Positions 12,178-24,250 of a stretch of 64,000 nt of DNA are shown piece after piece. Below the pieces are notes generated by a model. It was not told the origin of the DNA. It ran no database searches and saw only the letters and a list, made by a program, of their open reading frames with translations. A program made the position numbers and the translations under genes. Position 1 is the first letter of the stretch; each line of letters opens with the position of its first letter. The stretch spans positions 139,615,213 through 139,679,212 of the forward strand of contig NC_133174.1 of assembly GCF_040802235.1 (NCBI RefSeq). Reading direction: 5' to 3'. This DNA comes from Manis javanica (Eukaryota > Chordata > Mammalia > Pholidota > Manidae).

Positions 12178-13170
12178 GTGAGTAGGTGGCATGAGCAGGA
12201 AGACGCTGGCAGAGGGTAGCGCCCTAGCCCACGACTTGAATCCCCTTGGGGCTGGGGCAGCGGGAGTGAAAGCAGGTCACCAAGAGGCTGCCTGTGTGGT
12301 GCCCACCTTGGGTGCTGGGGAGGGAGTGGGAGGGGCCCATGGGCCATAAGGACCCTTCCCTGGAGGGTGAAGGGGGATGCAGAGTCTGAGAGGCCTCGCG
12401 CCCATCACCTGGCATGGAGGCAGGAGGGAGAGAAGCCCTGCCAGGGCGGGCTGCTGCAGCTGGGGCTGGAAGAGCGGGCCCCGCTTCTCTGGTGCAGGAG
12501 TTGAGCCATGCACCCTAAGGCCTCCTGAGGAGCCCAGGCGCAGCACAGAGAGCTGGAAGTCAGGGGGCCTGGGGCTGCGGTGTGGTGGCATAAGGGGCCC
12601 CAGGAGGCTGGCTGTGGTGTTGCCTTGGTCATATGCCAGTGGTTAGCACCAGGCTTGGTAGCCCCACTGCAGGAGGAGCCAGTGGGCAGACACAGGAACT
12701 GCAGAGAAAGCCCCTGGTGAATTCTGGTTGAAAAGGGGCTGCCATGGCTGCCAGCCCTTCAAGGTAGCCTCTAGGCTGTCCTCACCACAAGAGCCTCCCC
12801 TCCCAGCAGGCACTGGGGCTTCCACCTCCAAAAAAACACTGTGCCAGGTGGTAGCAACCTGCTTGTCATCCTAGAGGCTGTCCCCACCCATCCTTGCCCA
12901 GAAGCACCCCTGGGGGTACAGGAACATACCCAGCCCCCTGCCTAGGGCCACAGAAGCTCCCCTGGGCCTACCCCTGTGGGCAACTTGGCCTAGGGGCCTC
13001 CGGCCTGTTACGAACTGAGCAGCACCCTGCTTTCTCTGGTGCTTGGGCTCCCCTTCTGTGGGGCCATGAACAGGTGGGGAGACTATGGAGTCTCTGGTAC
13101 TTGGTAACCTCGGGGATCTGTGACAGAAGGCTGAGAGCTTCTGAAGAGAGAAGAGAAAGGCTGCCCCATG

Positions 13171-13310
13171 TGCGAAACGGCCACTATCCCAGCCCACACA
13201 TTCCTGGGGCTGCCCAACCTGCAGTGGCTTGGACCTGAGCAAGAACAAGTTGGACACCTGGGGCCTGTACCCCCAGGCCTTCCACTGCCCCCTCCGTCTG
13301 CTCTCTCAGG
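13171..13310 (+). pseudogene. ECMX: ECMX LRR fragment with frameshift
   Basis: Frame one reads ATIPAHTFLGLPNLQW. One extra base near 13228 shifts the frame, and the next frame reads LDLSKNKLDTWGLYPQAFHC. Together they parallel ECM2 [20 protein letters not shown] and its continuation. The single-base insertion inside a conserved LRR consensus is direct evidence of pseudogenisation. Confidence 0.8.
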
Positions 13311-13847
13311 GGGCCTGGGCCTGGGAGGAGGGCTGGCAGGTCTGGGGTGGCTCCCGTCATCCACTGTTGCTCTATGCAGATGAGCTGGGAGCCCCTTAGG
13401 CTAGGGAGGCAATACTGTGCGCAAAGGACCAGTGCATCTGCCACCAGTGGGTACACTGCCCATGCGGGGAGTTGTCACAATAAACCCACAGAGCCTCAGC
13501 ACCAAAGGGCCTCTCCTCTGCCTGGCCAGGCCTCCCAGAAGCTCAGAGTTGGGCCTTGAGGACTGTCCCAGACCTGCTGAGTGTCCCTGTGCCAGATCAA
13601 TGCTCTGTCTGGGTTGCATGATCCCCTTGGGCTTTGCAGTAGCTCTGGAGTTCTTTGTCTTATGGGGTTCTGAGGAGCCGTGACACAAATGGCAGGTGTC
13701 ACTGGGATCCTTTACACAGGTGGCCATGGCTCCAAGAGTAGCAGAGACAGTGGCATCTGAGTCCCACAGACAAGGCTGGGTGGAAGGGGACAGGGAACAG
13801 AGCCAGCGAGTGGCAGGTGGGCCCCTTACCCCCAGTCCTGGCCCCAG

Positions 13848-13980
13848 GAGCTGCATCTGGACACCCATGTCATTGAGCAGGTGACAGAGCATGTGCCCAA
13901 CCACAGCCGAGACCTCTGCATGCTGGTGCTCAGCAAGAACCCGCTCCAGGAGGACCGGCAGGCACCACAAGCTTGGACTG
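13848..13980 (+). pseudogene. ECMX: ECMX LRR exon fragment
   Basis: After a CCCCAG acceptor at 13842-13847 the frame reads ELHLDTHVIEQVTEHVPNHS, then RDLCMLVLSKNPLQEDRQAP. ECM2 has [20 protein letters not shown] and [20 protein letters not shown] at this point. This piece is open, but the LRR asparagines are partly lost. Confidence 0.78.
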
Positions 13981-14384
13981 TGCTCCCGTGGGTGCTGCCA
14001 CTGGCCTGGCACCTCATGAGCTTCACCCTGACAGGCCCATGGAAGTCAGAGAAGGAGGACTCGCCCAAAGGACCCCAGCGAGTAGGCAGGGAGGGAAGAG
14101 AAGGCTGGGGATGGGCCTGGTCCCACACAGGTTACCCAGGTCACCTGCCTCCCTGCCCAGGGCTCAGGGTAGCCTGGGCCTTCAGCCACCACCTGCCCAG
14201 CAGAATCCCCAGTGCTCCTGCCCATGCCCAGATTTACCCTGCAGGCCCCTCGGAAGCTCACCTGGGAGATGCCATGGGCTTGCACAGAGGCACAGCGTGG
14301 GTGGTGAGAGGCAACAGGGGTAGGAAGGGACACGGAAGAGATAGTGGGCCCAGCAAAGAGACTACAGAAGTGTCCTGGGGTGGC

Positions 14385-14800
14385 CATGACAGATCACCAC
14401 ACACCGGGCGGCTTAAACAACAGAGATTTCTTCTCTCCCAGTCCTGGAGGCCAGAAGCCTGAAGCCACAGTGTGGGCAGGGCGGGACTCCCTGCAGAGGC
14501 TCCAGGGGAGGGTCCTTCCTCGCCCCCAGCATCGGGAGGCCCCAGGGCCCTTGGCTTGTGGCCACATCACTCCCATCTCTGCCTCTGTCGCCGTGTGGAC
14601 GCCTCCCCTGTGACTGTGTCCTCTTCTGTCTCTTATAAGGACACTTGTCACTGCATTTAGGGCCCACCAGGGAAATCCAGGAAGCTCTCAACTTGAGGTC
14701 CCTCACTTACCTACGTCTGCAAAGGCCCTTTTACCAGATAAGATCACATTCCCAGGTTCTGGGTAGACATCTCTGGGGTCCACTATTCACCCTACTATAG
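14385..14800 (+). repeat. Ancient interspersed repeat within ECMX intron
   Basis: The segment starts near ggcggcttaaacaacagaga, continues through a cctggaggcc motif and cttataaggacacttgtcac, and ends near cctactatagcaa. This resembles a common mammalian interspersed repeat with a gtggcttaaacaacagaaat motif. I do not name the family. A second copy of its first part lies at 40605-40745. Confidence 0.65.
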
Positions 14801-15858
14801 CAAGGGTCCAGGACGAGTCCCCGCTTTTTGGTCTGACAGCTGGGTCTGGGCACTAGCAGGAGAGGTCGAGGAGGAGGCCCAGCTCTTACAGGCATCGCCC
14901 CAGGACTCAGGATCTGGTCCTGGGGGCAGCAGGAGGGCTGGGAAGGCGCGACCCACGGGGTGCGCACACGGGGTCAGCTGTCTGACCTGCCGGTCCAGGG
15001 ACTGGAGCCTCCTGCCTCCTGCCCTGCAGCCTCATGTTCCAGGAAAAACTTACCAGAACGTTTGGGTTTAATTATTCTTTTTTCCTCTCCCCCTCTTGCC
15101 AAGGGGGCAAAGAAAAGCAGACAGCAGCCTAGGGAGGGACCGCCCAGCTGCTGTTCCACTCCCGCCATGGGGCCTGGGCAGGGGGCTGGCGGCCAGTCAG
15201 GCCCGGGACGGCAACACCCAGCTTTCCTCTGGCTGGCGGAAGGGAAGGGGGCTGCTGTCTTGGCGGGCCGTGGAGGCACCAGTCATGGGACCTCCCACCC
15301 CCACAGACTAAGGGTCCCAGGGCCCCAGGTTCAAAGGTTGACCCCACTCAGGGGGGCTGGAGGATACCACTAAGAGAAGCCACTTTCCCTGCCCGCCGCC
15401 CTATTGCCCGCCCTGGGGTGAGCCAGCTTTGTGGCCTCCTGAGCTTCACCATCAGCCAAAGTGATCTCTCGGGGTCCCCAGCCCTGATCCCCAAGGGTTT
15501 GGTTTTATTTTTCTCTCCAGCAGAGATGAGAGGGAAAGACTGAAAGGCCGAGGAAGGGTGGGGCAGGGCCAGGCCTAAGCAGCGCGCAGGCACCTCCCCT
15601 TGGTGTAAATGGGTGGAAGGGGGTCTGCCATCTCCACACCAAGGACCGCCCGGCTAGCCTTCACATGAGCCCCTCTTCCCAGACTTGGGCAGACAGAAGC
15701 CACAGACGCCAGATAGGGCCTGCCTGCCTCCTGGCCCTTCCCAGCTGTTGGAAACTCTGGCACAGGGCTCTGGGGGCAAATCCCCACTCCCCTTTTGGGC
15801 GTGGACCTGGGACCCCAATTTGGGGTTCCAGCTGTGGCTGTAGTTCCTGCTCATGCAG

Positions 15859-16147
15859 GAAGCTAGAGACCCTCGACCTGTCCCACAAACCAGCTGGTAC
15901 AAGTGCCCTCCTTCCTGCATCGAGCACGTCCCTGGCTACATGTTTGTACCCATGAAGCCAAGCCTGGAGCTCCTGCGCCTGTGTCACAACAGCCCGCATG
16001 CCATGGCACCCACAGTGCATCCTGTCTGAGCCTACATGCCTCCCTGGCTGAGGTGCTGCTGGGTGACCAGCAGCTACAGGCCCTCCTGCGTGGCCGGCTG
16101 GGCCTCTGGGGGCCGCAGGCCCTGCACCAGAGCCACAGCAAGATCAG
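15859..16147 (+). pseudogene. ECMX: ECMX LRR exon with several frameshifts and a deletion
   Basis: An acceptor ends at 15858 and a GTAGGT donor follows 16147. Reading in three frames gives KLETLDLSH, then LVQVPSFL, then CIEHVPGYMFVPMKPSLELL, then a stop at 16027, and in another frame CLSLHASLAEVLLGDQQLQ and a final HSKIR. ECM2 has [39 protein letters not shown], and an end at NNNKIR. About 11 codons between SYLP and IER are missing. Splice sites have outlived the reading frame. Confidence 0.82.
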
Positions 16148-16581
16148 GTAGGTCCACCTGCCTGTGCCCACTCTGCCTGTAGGCTCCTCACCCACGGCTC
16201 TCAGAGCTGAGGGTGGAATTGGGGGGGGGGCATCCTTCACCACCCCCATCCATTCATCCATCTTGTCTGCTGAGGTGGAGGCTGTGCCCAGTGACTGTGA
16301 AGCCTAAGCAGCCAAGGAGGGGGGCTGCAGACAGCAGAATCTGGGAAGGTGAGAGGACTCCAGCCCAGAGCAGCAAGGTCCGGGCCCCAAATGGGAAGGT
16401 GGCAGGTGGTGACCCTTCACCCTGGGTCTCATCTCTGCACCTTGGTTTCTACCCCCCCCCACCTTGCCTCCCCATTGTGATGCCTGACTCCCCTTTCTGG
16501 GGTCTTTCCTCTGCTCACCCCTGCTACCCCCACTCCACAACACATGCCCCAAATTCCATCTGTGTCACTTGTGTGGCCCAG

Positions 16582-16700
16582 GACTCACCTCACCTCCATG
16601 CACCTGGAGAACAACCGCATGGACCGCGCCGCATCCCGCCCGCTGCGTTCTCTTGCACCCAGGCCCGCCACAGCGTGGGCCTCCGGCCCCAGCAGGGGGG
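16582..16700 (+). pseudogene. ECMX: ECMX last exon remnant
   Basis: After a GTGGCCCAG acceptor the sequence reads LTSMHLENNRMD, then shifts frame to IPPAAFSCTQARHSVGLRPQ. ECM2 ends [32 protein letters not shown]. The stop codon expected just after is absent in the matching frame. Confidence 0.8.
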
Positions 16701-16892
16701 GGAGCTGGGGAGGGCTCCTGGAAGGCCCGGAGTGCGGGTGTGACCAGGCCCAGCTCCACCTGATCTTTGCACCACTGGGAGAAAGATCTAGAAGACTGCT
16801 GCTTCAGATGTACCCACTTCCCATTGACTGCTGAGACCCCTTCACTTAGTAAATGACTCAGCAGGGTGTGGTGCTGGTTTGGACTTGAATGT

Positions 16893-16898
16893 AATAAA
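16893..16898 (+). terminator. Relic AATAAA poly(A) signal of ECMX
   Basis: A canonical AATAAA lies about 200 bases past the homologous C terminus of ECMX. It could be the old 3' end signal or a chance match. Confidence 0.4.
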
Positions 16899-16899
16899 T

Positions 16900-19800
16900 G
16901 CATCTCGTTCAAGCACACGCGTCTCCACCAGCCTCCCTTCCTCCCTCTTGGGTCTACAGCCCAGGGCCCACATGCTGGACGCTGCCTTGTCAGCAGGGAG
17001 TCAAGAGGGCCTGGTTCCAGAAGCTTCCCCAAGAGCCTCCCCACCCGCACCCACCCTGGCCAGGGTCCTGAAGTCCCCTGCAGCTCAGCCCCAAGCCATC
17101 TGGGGACCCAGCTCACCTCCTTTGCTCAGGGGGCATCAGTCCCTCTGGTGCAGGAAGTGTCCCAGTCCCAGGTGTGGATGGATGGAGGTGGGCTCAGCTG
17201 GGAGGGCTAACATGGAGGTCCCTAGGGTCCCTCTGTGCTGGAGCCACCTACAGCCGCACCTGCACCAAGTCCAGGGGTACCTTGCTCCCTTTCCCTCTAA
17301 CCCAGGTCCTGGGGCCCTCATACTGGTTCCCCATCCCCATCCCTTGTGCACAACTGTCCCCAGGCCAGACTGTGGGTCCCCAGGTCCCCATCTGCAGCCT
17401 TCAGGGACAAGCACAGGGGTCCATGGATGTGGGACGTGGGACCCAGACTTGGTACCAGGGGAGGGTGGGAACAGCAACCCTTGGGGCGCAAGCACTGGGT
17501 CTATGGGAGGGCTGGCCCAGCCCTGGGAACCCAGTGGCAATGGCCCCCCCGACTGGGGTTGCTGACTGTCCGCCTGGTGGGGGAGGCAGACACAGACACA
17601 GTGGGCTACGGTGGCTCAGCCGTGGTGAGCCCTGAGGTGGGACGGGCCAGCTGTGTGGGTGGCCACATGGGGTCTACAGAGCCCCCAGAGGCCACTGCGG
17701 CAGTGGCCCTGCCTGTATGGGGGACCACCAGGAACGGGGTGGGGTCCCTGGGTCAGCCTCCGCAGCTCACAATGCCACCATGCCCAGTGCTGGGGTGGGG
17801 GAGGGACTGGGGGGTGGACAACCAGCAGGCAGCATGGCCCACCTGGCCCCTGCCCGCAGCTGCTGGGTGTGGGTGAGGTGAAGGAGGAAGGGCACCAGGT
17901 GCCCATGCGGAGACCTTGACTGGGATCTGGCCTGAGAACCGGAGTCTGCATGGGTCACGCTCTGTAGCCAGCCCCCCTCCTCCTTGGGGTTCTCAGGCAG
18001 GGGATGGGAGAGGCCTGGGAAGCTGGTGGAGTATTTGCTTTGGACTCATCCCTGCATTCCTTCTCCTCCCGGGCCTGGGCCAACAGATATGGCACTTCCT
18101 GTTTGGGCTGGGCCAGAGGTCAGCAGCCCTTGGGGCGCTGGCCTGATGGGGAGGGCCTGCTGCTCTTTCAGCTCTCGTGACCCCTCCTCCCTGTCCGGCT
18201 GTCCCAGCCTGGCCCCTCCTAATAGGGACAGTCCCCAGTCCCCTCCCTCCCAACTGTTACAGAGGTGGGGACCTGAGAGGCACAGGAAGTCCAGGCTGGG
18301 TGAATCCCCTTGTCACCTCCATCCCTGTGGGCCTTGCCCCACTGCTGCTTTTACCTTATTTCTACTGGGCCACCTGCGCTGCCTGGCCACGGAGTGTGGG
18401 GAGAGGACCAGAGGAGGGTAGGAGGGACTGTGGAAGCAGGCAGAGCACAGGTGGTTGTCCAGGAAAATTGCCCTACAAGCAGGAAGCCACTTGGCCCTTG
18501 GGGTTGCTGTTGGGTGGGCTGAACTCAGGCCCAGAGGCCGTTCCTCCCCTGACCATCCAGAGCAGCTCGGGGTGTCTGCCATCAGGCTCCTTGACAGACT
18601 TGATAAGCCACGTAGGCTACCAAGTGGGGAAGGGCAGACCATGGGGACAGGGAGCCCTGGAGCACTCCTTGGGAACTTGCACCTCTGCCTGCCCCTCCCA
18701 GCCACAGTCCCAGAATCCTGCCCCTTGGCCTCCAAATTCTTCTCTTTGTCCCCAGCACCCCCATGGGAGGGCCAGCCGCTGCTCCTTCACCAGGCGCCCT
18801 GCCTAGCTTCTGCACACCCAGTTCCAAGCCTCCCGCCTGTCCCGTACCCCACATTGTGGCAAGCTCGTTGAAGCCCCCGCATCTTGAAGAAACAGGCCCT
18901 GGAAGGAGTGTAGCAAGATGGGGAGGCCAAGGCTGTGTCTCACGGGGTGTGCCCCTGGCCCTGCAGCAGCTTCCACCACAGCAGTCACACAGGACCAGTC
19001 CAGGAGACACTGGCTGCCCAGACCCCTCCCCTGCACCCACCTTCATCCCCCACCCCCACCAGGGTCCCCTGGCCCTGCAGGCAGCAGGCAGATCTGGGCA
19101 CTGCTCCTGGGGGCTGGTGTACCCCAGGGGAAGACCATGGATACCTCCTGTGGCTCGGCCTCCTGTCCATCTACCCTCATGTGGCCACACCCCAGACCGT
19201 GCCCCTCTAAAGATAGCTAGATGCAGTCCGTGCCTCTGCAGAGCCCCCTTTCGGGGCCTGAAATTACACCCCTGGCAGCCCCATGTGGAGAGCGCTGTGT
19301 GATTATGTTCTCAGGGGAAGGTCAAAAAAAGCACTGGCATGGAGAGTGCCAGCTTTCACCGGCCACGCCTCGGCCTTCAGCTCTGGGAAGCTTCCAGGTA
19401 ACAGAGGCTTGGGCCACTCCGCAGCAGCTCGGCTCCCTCTTGGGTCTGTTAGCACGAGCCCCCTCTGGGGGCACAGGTTACCATACGCTGCCTCGGGGCT
19501 CCAGAATGTCACAGCTCTGGCCTCCAGGCACCTGAGGGCCTGGCGCCTCCCTGGAACCAGGGGGCCCAGCCCTCTCCCTGCCCTGCCCTTCCCCCTAGAG
19601 TTCACAGATCGGGACTGGATGGAGCCAGCAGGCTATGAACCTGGGGGCGCCAGCTTGGGTTCAGGGGTCCCTGAGATGTCAGCTCACTTCTGGGCGGGAT
19701 CACTTGCACAAGAAGTGACTTACATGTGTGTGTGTGATGTGTCCCTGGGAGTTCATCCTGGTAGCTGGACGTAAGAGGGCTTCTGTGGGTGGGAGCCTGT

Positions 19801-22025
19801 GCTCTGGGCTGGCCCTCTGAGAGTCCTGTGCCGGTACCCAGGCCCGCGCCATTGCCCTCACAGCACACGTGACCGCCGCTCTTGGGCACCATCACACATG
19901 TCCTTGCTTCTGGCCCAGCAGCATGTGTGGAAGTCAAGGCCCACGGACTCAGTGTCCAGGGAAGGGGCCGAGAGGCAGAGGGGAGACCCAAGGAAAGAAT
20001 GGGGAGCCGGGAAGAACAGACAGGAGGACAGGAAGGCCCAGGAAGGGGGCTGGCAGATGGCTCCTGAAGCTCAGGGCCCAGCTGCTCTTTCCAGCCTCCA
20101 GAGGCTCATGGGACCAGCAGCTGGGTGGGCTGGAGCTGGGAGCAGGGGAGACTCTGCTGTCTCAGCGGCTGCCACCTGTGTAAGGACCCCTCTGAATCCC
20201 TGCGAGCCCTGCTTGCTGGGCCACCACCCAGGCCCCAGGCTCTGCCTTCCAGGAACCAGTACCAAAGGCGGGTTTGGGGCCCAGAGGGGACTGACTAGTG
20301 GCTCAAAGCCTGTCCTCTGCCTGCCTACTTCTCTCCTGGGCCTCCCCCTGCAGCTCTGAAGCCATGACACATACAGGTGCAGACCAGCTGTGGGGGGATG
20401 GGTGCAGTCGACTCTGGGTCTTTCTTCACACACAGACCTACCAGACGGCAAGGGGCTTAGATTGCCCTGCCTGGGGCAGCCCCCCAGCTGCTCGACAGCC
20501 CTGCCTGTCCCCCTCTCAGTGCCCTTCCATCCTCATGTCGGCTCCTGACTGTTCCCACCGCCCCACTGCCTCCAGGCACCTGCCCTGTGCTCTGGGGCTC
20601 CAGACTGGGCACCAGGAAGCAGGCTGGGGCAATGACCCAACAAGGGCTAAAGGAGGGAGCTAGCAGTGTGGTCTAGGGGCCTGGCAGGGCCGGGCACGAT
20701 ACTTTCCCAGGAATCCTGAACCCGCCCCCGGGCTCCTTCTCAGGTCCAGAGGACCAGGTTCTTGGTTCCTCTGGCAGGAGAAGGGGCTTCTGTGGAGGGG
20801 CCTGGGTGGGTTCTGGGCTGAGGACAGGCCAGTGCCGGCGGGATCACCCAACACTCTGTAGCACTTTAGAGAACGTGTCCAGGCTGGGGCTTTGGAGGCC
20901 TGTCCAGTGGTGTCCCAGAGGCGCAGGGCATGCTGGGAGAGGGCCCTCATGACCCAAGGGCTCGTGCTGGCAGGGTTTAGGTTCTGCCCCCCACCCCCAC
21001 CCTTTATGACTAGTGCAGCCCTGCCCACCACTGACCACTGCTGTGCATCAGCCTCCTCTAGAGCCTGGGGGCCTCAGGAAATGCCTTCTCTTCCTTCCTG
21101 CCTTGTCCCCCATGCCTGCGCTCCCCTGCCTCCTGGTCAGCTAGAGGGCAGGAGGCTGCCAGTTCCCACTAGCCAGCAAGGACGTGCTGTCCCCACACTG
21201 CTTAAGCAGGGGTCTGGGCTGTTCCTGTGCTGCAGGAAGTGGAGGCCTGCAGGGAGGGGGAAAGGGGAGTCCCAGGACTGAGGTGCTGCCTGGCTGGTCT
21301 GGGAGGGGCCCCCAAATTAGAGGCCCAGGCAGAGTGACTCAGTGGGCCTTGGGCCGGGCACTCAGTCACAGCTTATTGTAGACTCCAAACCACAGACAAA
21401 CGAGCCTTCCAGGCAGAAGAACTGTATTTACAGAAATATTGCCCCAGACACATTCCCCAGCCACAGGGAAGAGCTCCGGGTGCATAACGTGCCTCTTCAG
21501 GGGGTCGCCTCATTGCCACCCCCAAGCTCCCTCCAGGAAGGAGCCTGACTGACACCAGAGTGCACTGTCGCAGTGCCATGCGGAGGAGACACTGTCCCCT
21601 TGCTGTGCCCGCTCCCATCCACACCTCGGCAAGTGCTCTTTCTTCCACCACCAGTGTCCCTCTTCCCTCTGTGTCTGCTCCAAGTTACCTCCTCCAGGAA
21701 TCCCTCCTGAGGTTTTGGTGCCGTGTGTAACCTGGGGAGGTAAGAAATAAGAGGGTCATGTTCCCCTCCCCTGCGGCTCCGAGCCCAGCTGCAGAGCGCT
21801 CAGAATGGACTTTCCCCAGCCCGGCCCTGACCACTGTGCCCAGGACTCTTTCACCCCCACTGGGACTCCTGAAGGCCGAGGCCCTGAGTGACAGCTCCTA
21901 GGATCCCAGCCTGCAGAGCAGTGTGGGGCACAGTGGAGGGCCGGCTGGGGCATGAGGCCAGGTAGGGCCTTGCTTGGCAAGCAGTGTGCTTAAGGTCTCC
22001 TTGAGCAATGGGTGTGTCTTACATG
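16900..22025. other. Intergenic between ECMX pseudogene and L1M fragment
   Basis: This is GC-rich sequence with many overlapping open frames but no recognised domain, splice pattern or repeat that I can name. An open stretch near 17545-17720 gave no recognised homology. Confidence 0.5.
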
Positions 22026-22029
22026 GAGT

Positions 22030-22480
22030 TGCTTGTTTTTATTCATTTTTTCGAACAGCTTTATTGAGATATAATCCACATATCATACAATTAACCTATT
22101 GAAGATGTACAATTCAACGGGGTTACGGATGTTCAAAAAACACATAACATCACCAGTCAACCTAGAACATTGTCACCACCCAAAAAGAAACCACACACCC
22201 TTTAGCTGTCACCACTCTATGCCCCAGCCCCCGGCCCTAAGAAACCACTAATTTACTTCCTTTGCCTGTAGACTTGCCTATTCTGGACGTTTTCCTGTGG
22301 AATCATACCGTATGTGGTCTTTCGCAACTAGCTTTTTTCACAGAGCACAACCTTGTGTACATGTTTTGGACCCTCTTTCTGCTGCTACCCGGCCTGACTG
22401 GGGATGCTGAAGCTCTGTGGGACTACACGGGCTGCAGGATAGTAGTCTTTGTACTGACAGATGTTTGAATATGTCTCCAA
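22030..22480 (-). repeat. L1M LINE 3'-end fragment
   Basis: The plus strand reads cagctttattgagatataat, then catcaccagtcaacctagaa, then cctattctgga and ggaatcatacc. This is the reverse complement of the 3' region of old L1M elements, so the element is on the minus strand. Confidence 0.85.
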
Positions 22481-22489
22481 TAAACAGTA

Positions 22490-24080
22490 CAAAACACAAG
22501 CAAACAGGCAGACCAATTGACTCCCCTTGTCTGGAAGGGCACGTGTCCTCTCCGTTCTGCAGGTCCCAACCATTTGCAGCCGGAGCTCCCCACCCAGACC
22601 CTGCTTTTCCCATGTCTCCTTCTGTTCCCCAGCCTGAAAGCTTCTTGCAGGCAGGCACCAAGCTTAGTCAGGCCACCATGTGTCCCAGGTCCCTGCCAGG
22701 GAGCCCTCAGCTTATGCTGATGCACAGAAAGCGGGTATGGGCCCAGCTACTCCCCCAAGCAGAATCTTCTAGACCCCACCTGCATGTCAGCCCTGGACAG
22801 CAGGCAGGGCCAGCAGGGGTGGGTGCACGCAGACCCTCAGACCTCACCCCTTTCCTCCTCCCCTCACACCTGCCTTTCCCTGGCCTCCACTCAGCCTCGG
22901 CTCCATGAGCTTTTCGCCCTCTATGCTTTTCTCTCTGGGTCGCAGGGCACCTGCACTGTATTGCATTGCCTGCCTGAGTGTCTTCCCCTGACAGACTCCG
23001 TGTCTCCTTTGCAGATGTCAGCTTGCTCGCTACTTCAGTTCCCCTGTGTCTAAACCCTCACCTTGGTCTCTCTGAAGTGGCTCCTGTGGGAGTCTCCCTT
23101 CATGCAGGGTCAGCCTGTGACCAAGAGCTGGCTCTGGCCTGGCCCGGCTGCATGCTGGGTCCACAGGCTGGGGAGGGACTGGGACCCTGCTGGATGGGGA
23201 GAAGGAGTTGTGCTAAGGCCCTGGGCTCTAGACGCAGGTGGAGCTGGGCTCACATGGGCCCTCAAGTGAGCCTCCAGTAATCTCAGGGGGGTGTGGCTGA
23301 TGACGGCCTCTTCCTGGGACACTTGGCGGGCTGGCCCGCTTGGCCCCTGTAAGTAGCCAGCACAGTGCGCAGCCCAGAGGAAGTGTCTACCCACAGAGTG
23401 GTCATCATGTCCTAGGGACCCACAGGAATGGAGTAAGACAGCTGACCGGCCAGGCCTCTCCTCCTGGAATCAGCGTCCCCATCCTCAGCTTGGCAGGCAA
23501 GCAAGGGAGGACCCCGAAACTGCGGTGGCCTCCTGCCAGGCCCCAGCTAAGTCGCATCCTGAAACCACACAGACAGGACTGGTTCCTCTTTTTTTAGGGA
23601 AAAAGGGCTAGAGTGGGGTGGGGGGTAGGGTGTCGGGAATGCCTGGGAGCCTAGATGCAGCCCTCCCTAAGCCCAGAGAACCGCCTCCTTGTTCAGGGCA
23701 ACGCTACCACAGGTTCTGGGCAGGCTCAGGGCAGGAGTCCAGGGACCACTGATTGGACTGGCAACCAGAGTTGGCCTCCGTCTCGTCTCCCTTCCATTTC
23801 TGCCCTCCCGCCTTCCTCGGCTGGGCCTAGCACCAGCAAGCCAGTTCCCGCCCCTCGCTGGGCCTCAGTGTCCCCATCTGGACGGTGGAAAGTCTGACTC
23901 TCTGAGGCTGTGCCTGCCCAGAGCCGCCAAGGGTCCTGTGTGTGTGAGAGTACTGTGTCCCTTTACTATGTGCCCGGGGCAGCAAGCGGGTGCTGCAGGG
24001 GGTGGAGGTAGGAAGGGGGGCAGGGGGTATAACTAGCCCAGCTGTCTTCAAGAAAATTGCTCCCTTTGAAGTTGCCAGGG
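22490..24080. other. Upstream flank of BGN
   Basis: No gene is seen. A diverged L2-like segment is possible near 22860-23060. The last part becomes GC- and pyrimidine-rich toward the BGN promoter. Confidence 0.45.
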
Positions 24081-24250
24081 GGGCCCCGGGAAGCCTGCCC
24101 CCTCCCTCCCTTGGTCCCTCCCTCTCCGCCCCACCAGCCCCGCCGTGCTCCCCTCCCTCCCCGCCCCTCCACGCCATCCCCTCCCGTCAGCCGGCCCGCC
24201 CGCCCAGGCTTTAGCCTCCCTCCCACAGCCTCGGTCTCCCTCTCTCCACC
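24080..24250 (+). promoter_or_regulatory. BGN: BGN promoter (TATA-less, pyrimidine/GC-rich)
   Basis: A dense run of CCCTCCCTCCC and CCGCCC boxes lies immediately upstream of the inferred noncoding exon 1. No TATA box is positioned for exon 1. Human BGN is described as having a TATA-less, Sp1-site-rich promoter, and this layout fits. Confidence 0.65.

Larger units (their letters stand above)
12023..16900 (+). pseudogene. ECMX: ECM2-like X-linked small leucine-rich-repeat gene, decayed (ECMX pseudogene)
   Basis: Scattered exons match human ECM2 in order: a signal-peptide exon (12053-12177), an LRR segment with GLPNLQW and LDLSKNKLDT (13171-13300), an exon with ELHLDTHVIEQVTEHVPNHS (13848-about 13980), an exon with LETLDLSH, IEHVPGYMF and an end at KIR (15859-16147), and a last exon with MHLENNRMD and IPPAAFSCTQARHSVGLRPQ (16582-about 16700). 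ECM2 has [36 protein letters not shown] and [10 protein letters not shown] at the matching places. Frameshifts near 13228, in 15885-15910, near 16010 and in the last exon, plus loss of about 11 codons, show that it cannot make an intact LRR protein. A gene of this name lies beside BGN in mammals and is a pseudogene in human. The VWFC exon was not found. Confidence 0.85.

Noticed and set aside
13380-13685. Possible ECMX LRR segment (VHLPPVGTLP and INPQSLSTKG)
   Set aside because: Vague resemblance to ECM2 QIPSQLPSTL and AIDEESLSDL, but too weak to place as an exon.
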